Shown here one piece after another: positions 25,921 to 32,501 of a DNA stretch of 53,692 bases. Source of the DNA: Clostridium sp. UBA4108 (GTDB taxonomy: Bacteria; Bacillota; Clostridia; Clostridiales; Clostridiaceae); NCBI GenBank assembly GCA_002381695.1, contig DFXM01000047.1, positions 404-54,095 on the forward strand, given 5' to 3'. The notes under the pieces were generated by a model. That model was not told the origin of the DNA. It was given only the letters and a program-made list of their open reading frames with translations, and made no database searches. The translations under genes and the position numbers were made by a program. Positions within the stretch are counted from its first letter, which is position 1; each line of letters starts with the position of its first letter.

Positions 25921-26058
25921 ATGGAAAAGCAAAATAAAGAAAATCAATCTACACAAAAGGGAAAAAGAAGACATAAATTAAAAGATCATCAAGACAATAG
26001 AGGCACAAAGCAAAATAAAAATGAGTATAGTGATTTTCAAGGAAATCCAATAGAGTAG
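25921..26058 (+). CDS. Small very hydrophilic protein (45 aa)
   Basis: This gene has a clear AGAAGGAGAAA site and ATG 25921. The product is rich in Lys, Asn, Gln, Asp and Arg, with no hydrophobic residues to speak of (MEKQNKENQSTQKGKRRHK...), so it is likely disordered. In composition and size it resembles minor small acid-soluble spore proteins (SspK/SspP types), but there is no clear motif. Codon use and ribosome site support it being real. An inverted-repeat element starts right after its stop. Confidence 0.6.
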   Translation: MEKQNKENQSTQKGKRRHKLKDHQDNRGTKQNKNEYSDFQGNPIE

Positions 26059-26059
26059 A

Positions 26060-26378
26060 ATAAGTTGCAATTAAGTTTGGACATTATACAAATAGGTTTT
26101 TATAAAATTGAGTTAACTAGAACTTCCTATTATTACTGTTCAACCGTTTCGAACCCTTGATTTACTAAGGCTCTATTCAAGAAAAATCTAAAATACAACA
26201 ACTCACTACGTTTCGAGCAAGTTGTATTTCTTAACGATTTTTTCTTGAGTAGAGCCTAAGTAAATCTAAGCTTTCTGCAAATAGTATTCACAGTAATAAT
26301 AGGAAGTTCAATTTCAATATCTTATAAAAGAAAAACCTATTTGTATCATATTAAATTAATATGAAGTAGTATCATTAC
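26060..26378. mobile_element. Miniature inverted-repeat element, long copy with nested hairpin
   Basis: The outer inverted repeats share TACAAATAGGTTTTT (26087-26101) with AAAAACCTATTTGTA (26331-26345); homology with the copy at 52091 extends from about 26060 to 26378. Inside is a segment with perfect 20-bp inverted ends (26120-26139 and 26290-26309). Within it is another near-perfect 30-bp inverted pair (26159-26188, 26236-26266) and a central AAATACAAC/GTTGTATTT stem. There is no coding capacity. The whole folds as one long cruciform. Confidence 0.7.
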
Positions 26379-26390
26379 AATATAAATAAT

Positions 26391-27188
26391 TTATTTAACT
26401 TTATTAGTGTTATTAATTATCAGTGTAAAAATAAGTATCACTATTGAAGTAAGTGCAATAGTACCCCCAGGAGCACAATTTAAAAAATAGGAGGCAGTTA
26501 ACCCTAACATTATATCCAAGAATCCAAAGAGCATGGATAGCATTAAGGTAGATTTAAATCCTTTTTTAAATTGAAGAGCTGTTGCAACTGGAAGAGCAAT
26601 CATTGAAGACATTACCAATATACCCATAATTCTTATGGACACAGATATAGTAGCTCCAACCATAAGTGAAAAGATATAATTTATCAATTTAACATTAATT
26701 CCACATATTTTAGCACCTTCTTCATTAAAGGTAATATAGAGTAGCTTATCATATAGCAAAAATAAAACTATTAAAGATAGTAGACTTAAAATAACCATAA
26801 TTAACAGGTCACTTTTGGTTACTGTTAGAATACTACCAAATAAGAAACTATTTACACTAGTAGAAGTTTTACCGCTACTAATAAGAGTGATGCCCACACC
26901 CACACTGAAAGTTAGTATTATTGAGAGTATTAGTTCGGAATATTTATTATAATAAGTCCTTAAATATTCAATAATAAAGGCACATACAGTAGTAAATATA
27001 AAAGCACATATTATCGGATTTATCCCTATAACTAAACCTAGAGCCACTCCAGCAAAAGAAGAATGAGCAAGAGTATCGCCAATCATTGCATGCCTTCTTA
27101 AAACTAAAAAAACTCCTACCATAGGACAAAGAATAGAAATAAGAATACCAGCAGCAAAAGCATTTTTCATAAATTCATATTGAAGCAT
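26391..27188 (-). CDS. znuB: Zinc ABC transporter permease
   Basis: This ABC-3 family membrane subunit (265 aa) has about eight hydrophobic helices. The conserved RRHAMIGDTLAHSSFAGVALG near the N terminus is typical of Zn/Mn permeases, and VGATISVSIRIMGILVMSSMIALPVAT sits in the second half. I choose ATG 27188, which has AGGTGG just upstream; GTG 27197 in the same frame lacks a site. It follows znuC with about 10 bases between and forms a minus-strand operon divergent from znuA. Confidence 0.92.
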   Translation of the reverse strand: MLQYEFMKNAFAAGILISILCPMVGVFLVLRRHAMIGDTLAHSSFAGVALGLVIGINPIICAFIFTTVCAFIIEYLRTYYNKYSELILSIILTFSVGVGITLISSGKTSTSVNSFLFGSILTVTKSDLLIMVILSLLSLIVLFLLYDKLLYITFNEEGAKICGINVKLINYIFSLMVGATISVSIRIMGILVMSSMIALPVATALQFKKGFKSTLMLSMLFGFLDIMLGLTASYFLNCAPGGTIALTSIVILIFTLIINNTNKVK

Positions 27189-27197
27189 AATTTCCAC

Positions 27198-27860
27198 CTA
27201 TCTTTTACAAGTAGTACAAATAGTATTTAAGTACTCTTGTGTAGTATATAAATTACCTGAATTATTTTCCATTTTTAATATATGAGTAGCGTTATCTAAG
27301 CATTTATCTAAATCATGCTCTACAGATAGAATAGTAACGTTATTATTTAAGTTCAGTTTTCTTAGAGTTTTGTATACATCACTTATACTTGCTGCATCTA
27401 GAGCTGTAGAGGGCTCATCCAATATTAGAAGATCACTATTCATTAAAAGAGCTCTTGCAATAAATATTTTTTGTTGCTGCCCTCCAGACAAATTACCTAT
27501 AAGGGAATTTTTATAACTTAGCATTTCAACCTTTTTCAAAGCCTTGTCAATAACATCAACTTCTTTTATTTTTAGAACCTTTCTATGGGTATTTAGAATT
27601 TCGCCAACAGTTATTGGAAAAGAGGAATTAAAGGTATCATTTTTTTGTGGTACATAGGATACATGATTAGCATCAATATGTATAGACCCTTTTTGTGGAG
27701 TTAATAGATTTAATATTAATTTTATTAATGTAGTTTTACAACTACCATTTGAGCCTATTATGTTTACATAGCTTCCTTTAGGGATATGTATACTTAAATC
27801 TTCTATAATAAAATTTTTTGAATTATCATAGGAAAAAAATATATTATTAACGTTGATCAT
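27198..27860 (-). CDS. znuC: Zinc ABC transporter ATP-binding protein (Walker A variant)
   Basis: The 220-aa ABC ATPase of the ZnuABC importer has Walker A GSNGSCKTT at 36-44. The Gly that normally precedes the Lys is Cys41, encoded TGT rather than GGT. The rest is intact: Q-loop SYVPQKN, signature LSGGQQQK, Walker B LLILDEPSTALD, and H-loop SVEHDLD. The C terminus ends CTTCKR. ATG has AAAGGAG. It is the first gene of znuCB, divergent from znuA across a shared control region. Confidence 0.92.
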   Translation of the reverse strand: MINVNNIFFSYDNSKNFIIEDLSIHIPKGSYVNIIGSNGSCKTTLIKLILNLLTPQKGSIHIDANHVSYVPQKNDTFNSSFPITVGEILNTHRKVLKIKEVDVIDKALKKVEMLSYKNSLIGNLSGGQQQKIFIARALLMNSDLLILDEPSTALDAASISDVYKTLRKLNLNNNVTILSVEHDLDKCLDNATHILKMENNSGNLYTTQEYLNTICTTCKR

Positions 27861-27956
27861 GAATAAATCTCCTTTCGACTACATGTAAGTATTGACAAAA
27901 CTTACAAATTTTATAATTACAAATTGAAATAATTATGTGAATAATAATTATTTAAT

Positions 27957-28015
27957 GTGACAATATGTAAATATGAGTATATAATTAATTATAGCTAATT
28001 GCGAATTATTTGCAA
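27957..28015 (+). promoter_or_regulatory. znuA promoter with a Zur-like inverted repeat
   Basis: GTGACA (27957-27962) and TATAAT (27980-27985) are 17 bases apart. Just downstream of the expected start is TTGCGAATTATTTGCAA (27999-28015), an 8-1-8 inverted repeat with one mismatch. This is the half-site geometry of Fur-family (Zur, PerR) boxes, so zinc-dependent repression of this promoter is likely. The minus-strand znuC promoter was not clearly identified. Confidence 0.55.
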
Positions 28016-28047
28016 CATAAAAGAAAAAGTTTCTTAAGGAGGAAAAG

Positions 28048-28941
28048 ATGAAAAAAATAATTTCTGTATTATTAAGTGTATTTTTATCAATGACATTGGT
28101 AGCTTGTGGCGATAGTAAAGAGGGGAAACCTGTTGAGAGTAATGGAAAGATTAATTTAGTAACTTCATTTTATGGAATGAAGGCGTTAGCAGAGGAAATA
28201 GGGGGAGATAAGGTAGAAATATATAATATAACCCCTGAAGGAAGTGAACCTCATGACTTCGAGCCAAAGGCAAAAGATATAAAACTTATTGAGAATGGTG
28301 ATATATTTATATATAATGGAGCGGGAATGGAACATTGGGTTGAAAAAACTCTAAAGACCATATCTAATAAAGATTTAATTGTGGTAGAAGCTAGTAAAAA
28401 TGTAGAACTTATTGAAGGAGAGGGTGGAAAGCAAGATCCTCATACATGGCTTGGACTAACTAGTTCTAAAATAGAAGCGAATAACATAAAAAATGCATTG
28501 ATAGAAAAGGATGCCACCAATAAAGAATACTATGAAAAAAATTATAATAAGTTTATTGAAAAAATAGAATCAATAGAGAAGGATTATAGCGAAAAATATA
28601 AAGAATTAAGAAATAGAGATTTCATAACTGGACATGAAACCTTTGGATATCTATGTAAGGATTTAGGTATCGTTCAAAAAAGTATAGAGGGACTATTTGC
28701 TGAAGGGGAACCATCTCCAAAACAATTAGAAGAACTAATAAATTATTGTAAGAAAAATAATGTAAAAATTATATTTGTAGAGGAATTAATAAGTCCTGAG
28801 TTATCTGATACTTTAGCAAGAGAAATTGATGGAAGTACTGTAAAGATATATACTCTTCATAGTAGCGAGGATAATAAATCTTTTAGTGAGGCATTAAGAT
28901 ATAATGTGGAAACTATATATGAAGTATTAAGCAAAATGTAG
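28048..28941 (+). CDS. znuA: Zinc-binding lipoprotein of ABC transporter
   Basis: This is a cluster 9 (ZnuA/AdcA-type) substrate-binding protein of 297 aa. The lipoprotein signal MKKIISVLLSVFLSMTLVAC has its lipobox Cys at residue 20. Zinc ligands are in GSEPHDFEP, DPHTWLGL and TGHETFGYL, with a C-terminal Asp/Glu site near IDGSTVKIYTLHS. The His-rich loop is short. ATG has AAGGAGG. It is divergent from znuCB and followed 13 bases later by a Cys-rich small protein. Confidence 0.95.
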   Translation: MKKIISVLLSVFLSMTLVACGDSKEGKPVESNGKINLVTSFYGMKALAEEIGGDKVEIYNITPEGSEPHDFEPKAKDIKLIENGDIFIYNGAGMEHWVEKTLKTISNKDLIVVEASKNVELIEGEGGKQDPHTWLGLTSSKIEANNIKNALIEKDATNKEYYEKNYNKFIEKIESIEKDYSEKYKELRNRDFITGHETFGYLCKDLGIVQKSIEGLFAEGEPSPKQLEELINYCKKNNVKIIFVEELISPELSDTLAREIDGSTVKIYTLHSSEDNKSFSEALRYNVETIYEVLSKM

Positions 28942-28954
28942 CAAAGGAGTAATT

Positions 28955-29179
28955 ATGGGAAAGAAAATCAGTACTTGTGAATGTAATAAAGATTATGAAA
29001 ATTTTACCGAGTCTTTAAAAGTGTCTATAGGGGAAGAAGGCGTTGTGACCAAGAATAAGTGTATAGGAGCTTGCAATAGTTGCGGATATAAATATATAGC
29101 AAGGGTTAATGGTAAACTTATAGAGAGAGAAGACATGGAAGAAGAAATTGAATTAATTAAAAAAGAAATAAAAAGTTAG
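28955..29179 (+). CDS. Small Cys-rich protein, DUF1450/YuzB-like, in the zinc operon
   Basis: The 74-aa cytoplasmic protein has CECNK near the start and KCIGACNSCGYKYIARVNGKLIEREDMEE, a pattern like the CxxxCxxC...ALVNGe core of DUF1450 proteins. It is 13 bases from znuA with AAAGGAG and ends in a terminator, so it belongs to the znuA unit. A zinc-handling or thiol role is inferred from context; the family itself is uncharacterised. Confidence 0.6.
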   Translation: MGKKISTCECNKDYENFTESLKVSIGEEGVVTKNKCIGACNSCGYKYIARVNGKLIEREDMEEEIELIKKEIKS

Positions 29180-29199
29180 ACTTAGGTCTAATTTTTTAT
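29176..29199 (+). terminator. Terminator of the znuA operon
   Basis: TTAGAC (29176-29181) pairs with GTCTAA (29186-29191), followed by TTTTTTATTTC. The TAG stop overlaps the stem. Confidence 0.75.
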
Positions 29200-29214
29200 T
29201 TCTTTTTTTTATAT

Positions 29215-29273
29215 ATCACTATTGATAATATACTCACTACTGATATATAATATTATATATCAGTAGTGAGTAT
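29215..29273. promoter_or_regulatory. Perfect 44-bp palindrome and TCACTAYTGATA repeats before degV
   Basis: Positions 29230-29273 form a perfect palindrome (22 bp per arm, no spacer) that ends 2 bases before the degV ribosome site AGGAGAG. The 12-mer TCACTAYTGATA occurs at about 29215-29226 and 29234-29245, and inverted at 29258-29269. This is an operator array, probably for the PadR regulator encoded in the same operon. As RNA, the hairpin could also hide the ribosome site. Confidence 0.65.
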
Positions 29274-29286
29274 AGGAGAGATGATT

Positions 29287-30135
29287 ATGAAAAAAATTGC
29301 ATTAATAACTGATAGTGCTAGCGATATATCAAAAGAACTACAGGAAAAATATAATATATTTGTACTGCCATTTAAGATAATATATAGAGATAAAGAATAT
29401 ACTGACGGAGTGGATATAGATTCTGAATTTTTATATGAAACTATGGAAACGGGATCACCAACTACATCACTTCCATCTATGCAAGACATGGAGATTTTAT
29501 TTGAAAAACTTATAAACGAAGGGTATACTGAAGCTTTAGTTGTTACTTTGTCTTCAAACTTATCCGGAGTTAACAATGCAGTACAGCTTGTTAGTGAAAG
29601 TCATCCAGAAATAAAGTGTTACGTATATGATTCATTATCTATATCTTATGGAGAGACAGTGCCACTAGTAGAAGCTGCAAAAATGATTGACAAAGGATGT
29701 TCCTTGGAAGAGATAATAAAAAAACTTCCTAAGATAAGTGAAAACATTGAAATATTCTTTGTTATAGGAACTTTAGAATATTTAATTAGAGGTGGAAGAA
29801 TAGGTAAAGTAGCAGGAACTATAGCTCAGTTTTTACACTTGAAACCTATTGTTTCTGTTGGAAGAGATGGGGTTTATTATACTCATAGTAAGGCTAGAGG
29901 AAGAAAACAGTCCCTAAATAAAATTTATGATATAGGTATTGAGAAACTTAATAAAGCAAAACATGATATTTATATAGTTCCTGGAAAAGCTGAGGAAGAA
30001 GCTAAAGCTCTTGCAGAAAAATTTAGGCAACATAAAAATGCAAATAATGTAATTTGTAGTGATAATATAAGTGTTGTTTCAGGAGTTCATACTGGTCCAG
30101 GTTTTATTGGAGTACTTTTCTATAATATAGAGTAA
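29287..30135 (+). CDS. DegV family fatty-acid-binding protein
   Basis: DegV/FakB proteins bind a fatty acid for phosphorylation by FakA. At 282 aa it has the start ALITDSASDIS, TSLPSMQDM, LSSNLSGVNNAVQL, the GGRIGK segment (FLIRGGRIGK-like, LEYLIRGGRIGKVAG), and the C-terminal VHTGPGFIGVLFY. The frame opens at GTG 29266, but ATG 29287 has ATAGGAGAG at proper spacing. It is the first gene of degV-padR; no fakA is nearby. Confidence 0.92.
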   Translation: MKKIALITDSASDISKELQEKYNIFVLPFKIIYRDKEYTDGVDIDSEFLYETMETGSPTTSLPSMQDMEILFEKLINEGYTEALVVTLSSNLSGVNNAVQLVSESHPEIKCYVYDSLSISYGETVPLVEAAKMIDKGCSLEEIIKKLPKISENIEIFFVIGTLEYLIRGGRIGKVAGTIAQFLHLKPIVSVGRDGVYYTHSKARGRKQSLNKIYDIGIEKLNKAKHDIYIVPGKAEEEAKALAEKFRQHKNANNVICSDNISVVSGVHTGPGFIGVLFYNIE

Positions 30136-30138
30136 TCT

Positions 30139-30582
30139 ATGAGTAAAGATGAACTTAAAGCTATAAAAGAAGAAGAAAAAAGGCTATATGAAGATTATAA
30201 GAAAAAATTAAATGAACTTAGAAAAGTACAGAATGAAAATGAAGCTGTTGGACAGGTGTTTACAAAGGGATTACTACCAATATATGTGCTTTATATACTT
30301 AGCTTAGGACCTACAAATGGAAATTATATATCTCATCAAATAGGAGAAAGAACTAATGGATTATGGATACCTAGTACAGGTGGAATATATCCAATATTAA
30401 AAAAAATGGAAAAAGAAGGGGTTATTGAAGGGGTTTGGGATGACTCGAAAAAGAGAGTGCAGAAAATTTATTCAATTACTGAAAAAGGATTAGAGGAATT
30501 TCACCATAAAAAACTACTTCTTAAAGAGAAAATTGAAGAAGCTTTGGAAGTTTTTAAAATTATATATGAAGATTTATACTAA
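30139..30582 (+). CDS. PadR family transcriptional regulator
   Basis: The 147-aa winged-helix protein has an N-terminal charged coiled region (residues 1-35), the PadR core (LLPIYVLYILSLGPTNGNYISHQI, STGGIYPILKKMEKEGVIEG, KRVQKIYSITEKGLEEF) and a C-terminal helix for dimerisation. It begins 3 bases after the degV stop with no ribosome site of its own, so it is translationally coupled. PadR proteins commonly repress adjacent drug exporters; here the ABC pair follows after a terminator. Confidence 0.92.
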   Translation: MSKDELKAIKEEEKRLYEDYKKKLNELRKVQNENEAVGQVFTKGLLPIYVLYILSLGPTNGNYISHQIGERTNGLWIPSTGGIYPILKKMEKEGVIEGVWDDSKKRVQKIYSITEKGLEEFHHKKLLLKEKIEEALEVFKIIYEDLY

Positions 30583-30583
30583 C

Positions 30584-30622
30584 AAAAGCCATTTAGGAGA
30601 TTTCTCTTAAATGGCTTTTAAA
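30584..30622 (+). terminator. Terminator after padR
   Basis: A 17-bp stem (30584-30600 with 30603-30619, one G-T pair) with a minimal loop is followed by AAATTTA. The long stem and weak U-tract may allow some read-through to the ABC genes. Confidence 0.7.
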
Positions 30623-30746
30623 TTTAGAGGAGAAAAACATAAAATTGCAATAGTTGAATTATTATGAAAATTGGAATAATATATACTTAGGTACAATGAA
30701 ATTTTTTATATATATGAAAATTTATGGATGTGACAGGGGGACAATA

Positions 30747-32498
30747 ATGAGAAAAATTAAAGGATTGTTGAAGTACGCTAAAATTTATAAGAAAAGATAC
30801 TTTATAGGTATAGCTTTCCTTATATTAGTAGATTTTTTACAGCTAATACCACCTAAAATCATAGGGTTCTTAACAGATAGCTTATCTCAGGGCACAGCAG
30901 ATAAAAATACGCTGATATATTCGGTTATATATATATTAGTTATTGCTACAGCTATAGCCTTTGGACGATTTATGTGGAGAATTTACATAAATGGTACCTC
31001 GAGAATGGTTGAATATGATATAAGAAGCAAATTCTTTAATCATTTACAACAGGTATCTACGGATTTCTATAATGAGAAAAAGACTGGGGACTTGATGGCT
31101 TTAGCAACTAATGACTTAAATGCAGTAAGGATGGCATTGGGTCCAGGAATAATCATGTTTTTTGATGCAATTGTATTAACTATAGCAACACTTACAATTA
31201 TGTTAACAATCAATATGAAATTAACCTTATTAGCATTAATACCGTTACCATTTGTAGCTATTATATCACAGAAATTTGGTAAAAAAATCCATAAGAAATT
31301 TATGAAAGTTCAGAATTGTTTTTCAAAGCTTACAGATGTGGTACAGGAGAATTTCTCAGGAATAAGAATAGTAAAATCCTTCGTACAAGAGGAAAAAGAA
31401 TATGAGAAATTCATTGAAGAAAATGAAAATAATTTTAAGGCAAATATGGATTTTATAAGAATTTGGGGAGTGTTTTCTCCACTGATAGAATTTATTGCTT
31501 CTTTAAGTTTCGTTATTCTAGTGGTTATAGGAGGAACCTTTGTTATCTTAGGAAATATATCCTTGGGTGACTTTGTTACTTTCAATATGTATTTAGGAAA
31601 TCTTGTATGGCCCATGATGGCTATAGGATGGGTTATCAATAATCTTCAAAGAGGGTTTGCATCGTTGGAAAGGATAGAAGAAGTTCTAAATACAAAGCCT
31701 GAAATCTATGATAAAGATATAAGTTTAACATCTTCTCTTAATGGAGATATAGTTATTAAAGATTTAAGCTTTATTTATAAAAATACTAAAGTTCCAGCGC
31801 TTAAAAATATAAATCTTTCTATAAAAAAAGGACAAACCTTAGGTGTTGTGGGAAAAACAGGAAGTAGCAAAAGTACGTTAATAAGTCTGTTGGTAAGACT
31901 GTATAATGTGGAAAATGGGAAGATATTTATAAATGGAACTGATATTAATAAAATCCCACTTAAAAACTTGCGTCATAATATAGGTTTTGTATCCCAAGAT
32001 CCATTTCTATTTTCAACTACTTTAAGTGAGAATATAAACTTAGCCTTCGATGATATTAACATGGAAAAGATTTATGAAGCTACTCAAATGGCAGATATAT
32101 ATGATAATATAATGGATTTTCCAAATGGCTTTGAAACTATTGTGGGAGAGCGAGGAACCACTCTTTCTGGAGGTCAGAAGCAGAGATGCTCTATTGCAAG
32201 AGCCCTAATAAAAGATCCCGAAATACTGATTTTAGATGATTGTTTATCAGCGGTAGATGCCAAAACAGAGGTAAAGATATTAGAAAATTTAAAACAGCTT
32301 ATGAAGAATAAAACATCTATAATAATATCCCATAGAATATCAGCGGTTAAGGATGCAGATAACATTATTGTTTTAGATGAAGGAAGTATTGTAGATGAGG
32401 GAAATCATGAGCAGTTAAAAAATAAAGAGGGAATCTATAAGGAAATATATGAAAAACAACAAATAGAGCAAGAAATATTAGAAGCTGGGGAGGTGTAG
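30747..32498 (+). CDS. ABC exporter subunit with degenerate catalytic residues (YheI/BmrC-like)
   Basis: This 583-aa half-transporter has a six-helix membrane domain (about 1-310) and an ATPase domain. Walker A is GKTGSSKST (369-377), with Ser374 in place of the usual Gly. The signature LSGGQKQR is intact, but the catalytic Glu after Walker B is Asp498 (LILDDCLSAVD), as in the inactive-site half of heterodimeric exporters. I choose ATG 30747 (AGGGGGA site); the frame is open from 30654. The partner follows 3 bases later. Confidence 0.92.
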   Translation: MRKIKGLLKYAKIYKKRYFIGIAFLILVDFLQLIPPKIIGFLTDSLSQGTADKNTLIYSVIYILVIATAIAFGRFMWRIYINGTSRMVEYDIRSKFFNHLQQVSTDFYNEKKTGDLMALATNDLNAVRMALGPGIIMFFDAIVLTIATLTIMLTINMKLTLLALIPLPFVAIISQKFGKKIHKKFMKVQNCFSKLTDVVQENFSGIRIVKSFVQEEKEYEKFIEENENNFKANMDFIRIWGVFSPLIEFIASLSFVILVVIGGTFVILGNISLGDFVTFNMYLGNLVWPMMAIGWVINNLQRGFASLERIEEVLNTKPEIYDKDISLTSSLNGDIVIKDLSFIYKNTKVPALKNINLSIKKGQTLGVVGKTGSSKSTLISLLVRLYNVENGKIFINGTDINKIPLKNLRHNIGFVSQDPFLFSTTLSENINLAFDDINMEKIYEATQMADIYDNIMDFPNGFETIVGERGTTLSGGQKQRCSIARALIKDPEILILDDCLSAVDAKTEVKILENLKQLMKNKTSIIISHRISAVKDADNIIVLDEGSIVDEGNHEQLKNKEGIYKEIYEKQQIEQEILEAGEV

Positions 32499-32501
32499 TA
32501 G

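Noticed and set aside
26060..26378. Transposase or group II intron
   Set aside because: No coding capacity and no domain V-like motif; only inverted repeats.
27892..27920. TTGACA...TATAAT promoter on the plus strand
   Set aside because: The spacer is 14 bases, too short for sigma-A.
30654..30746. N-terminal extension of the first ABC exporter half
   Set aside because: No ribosome site at 30654, a strong one at ATG 30747, and family homology starts there.
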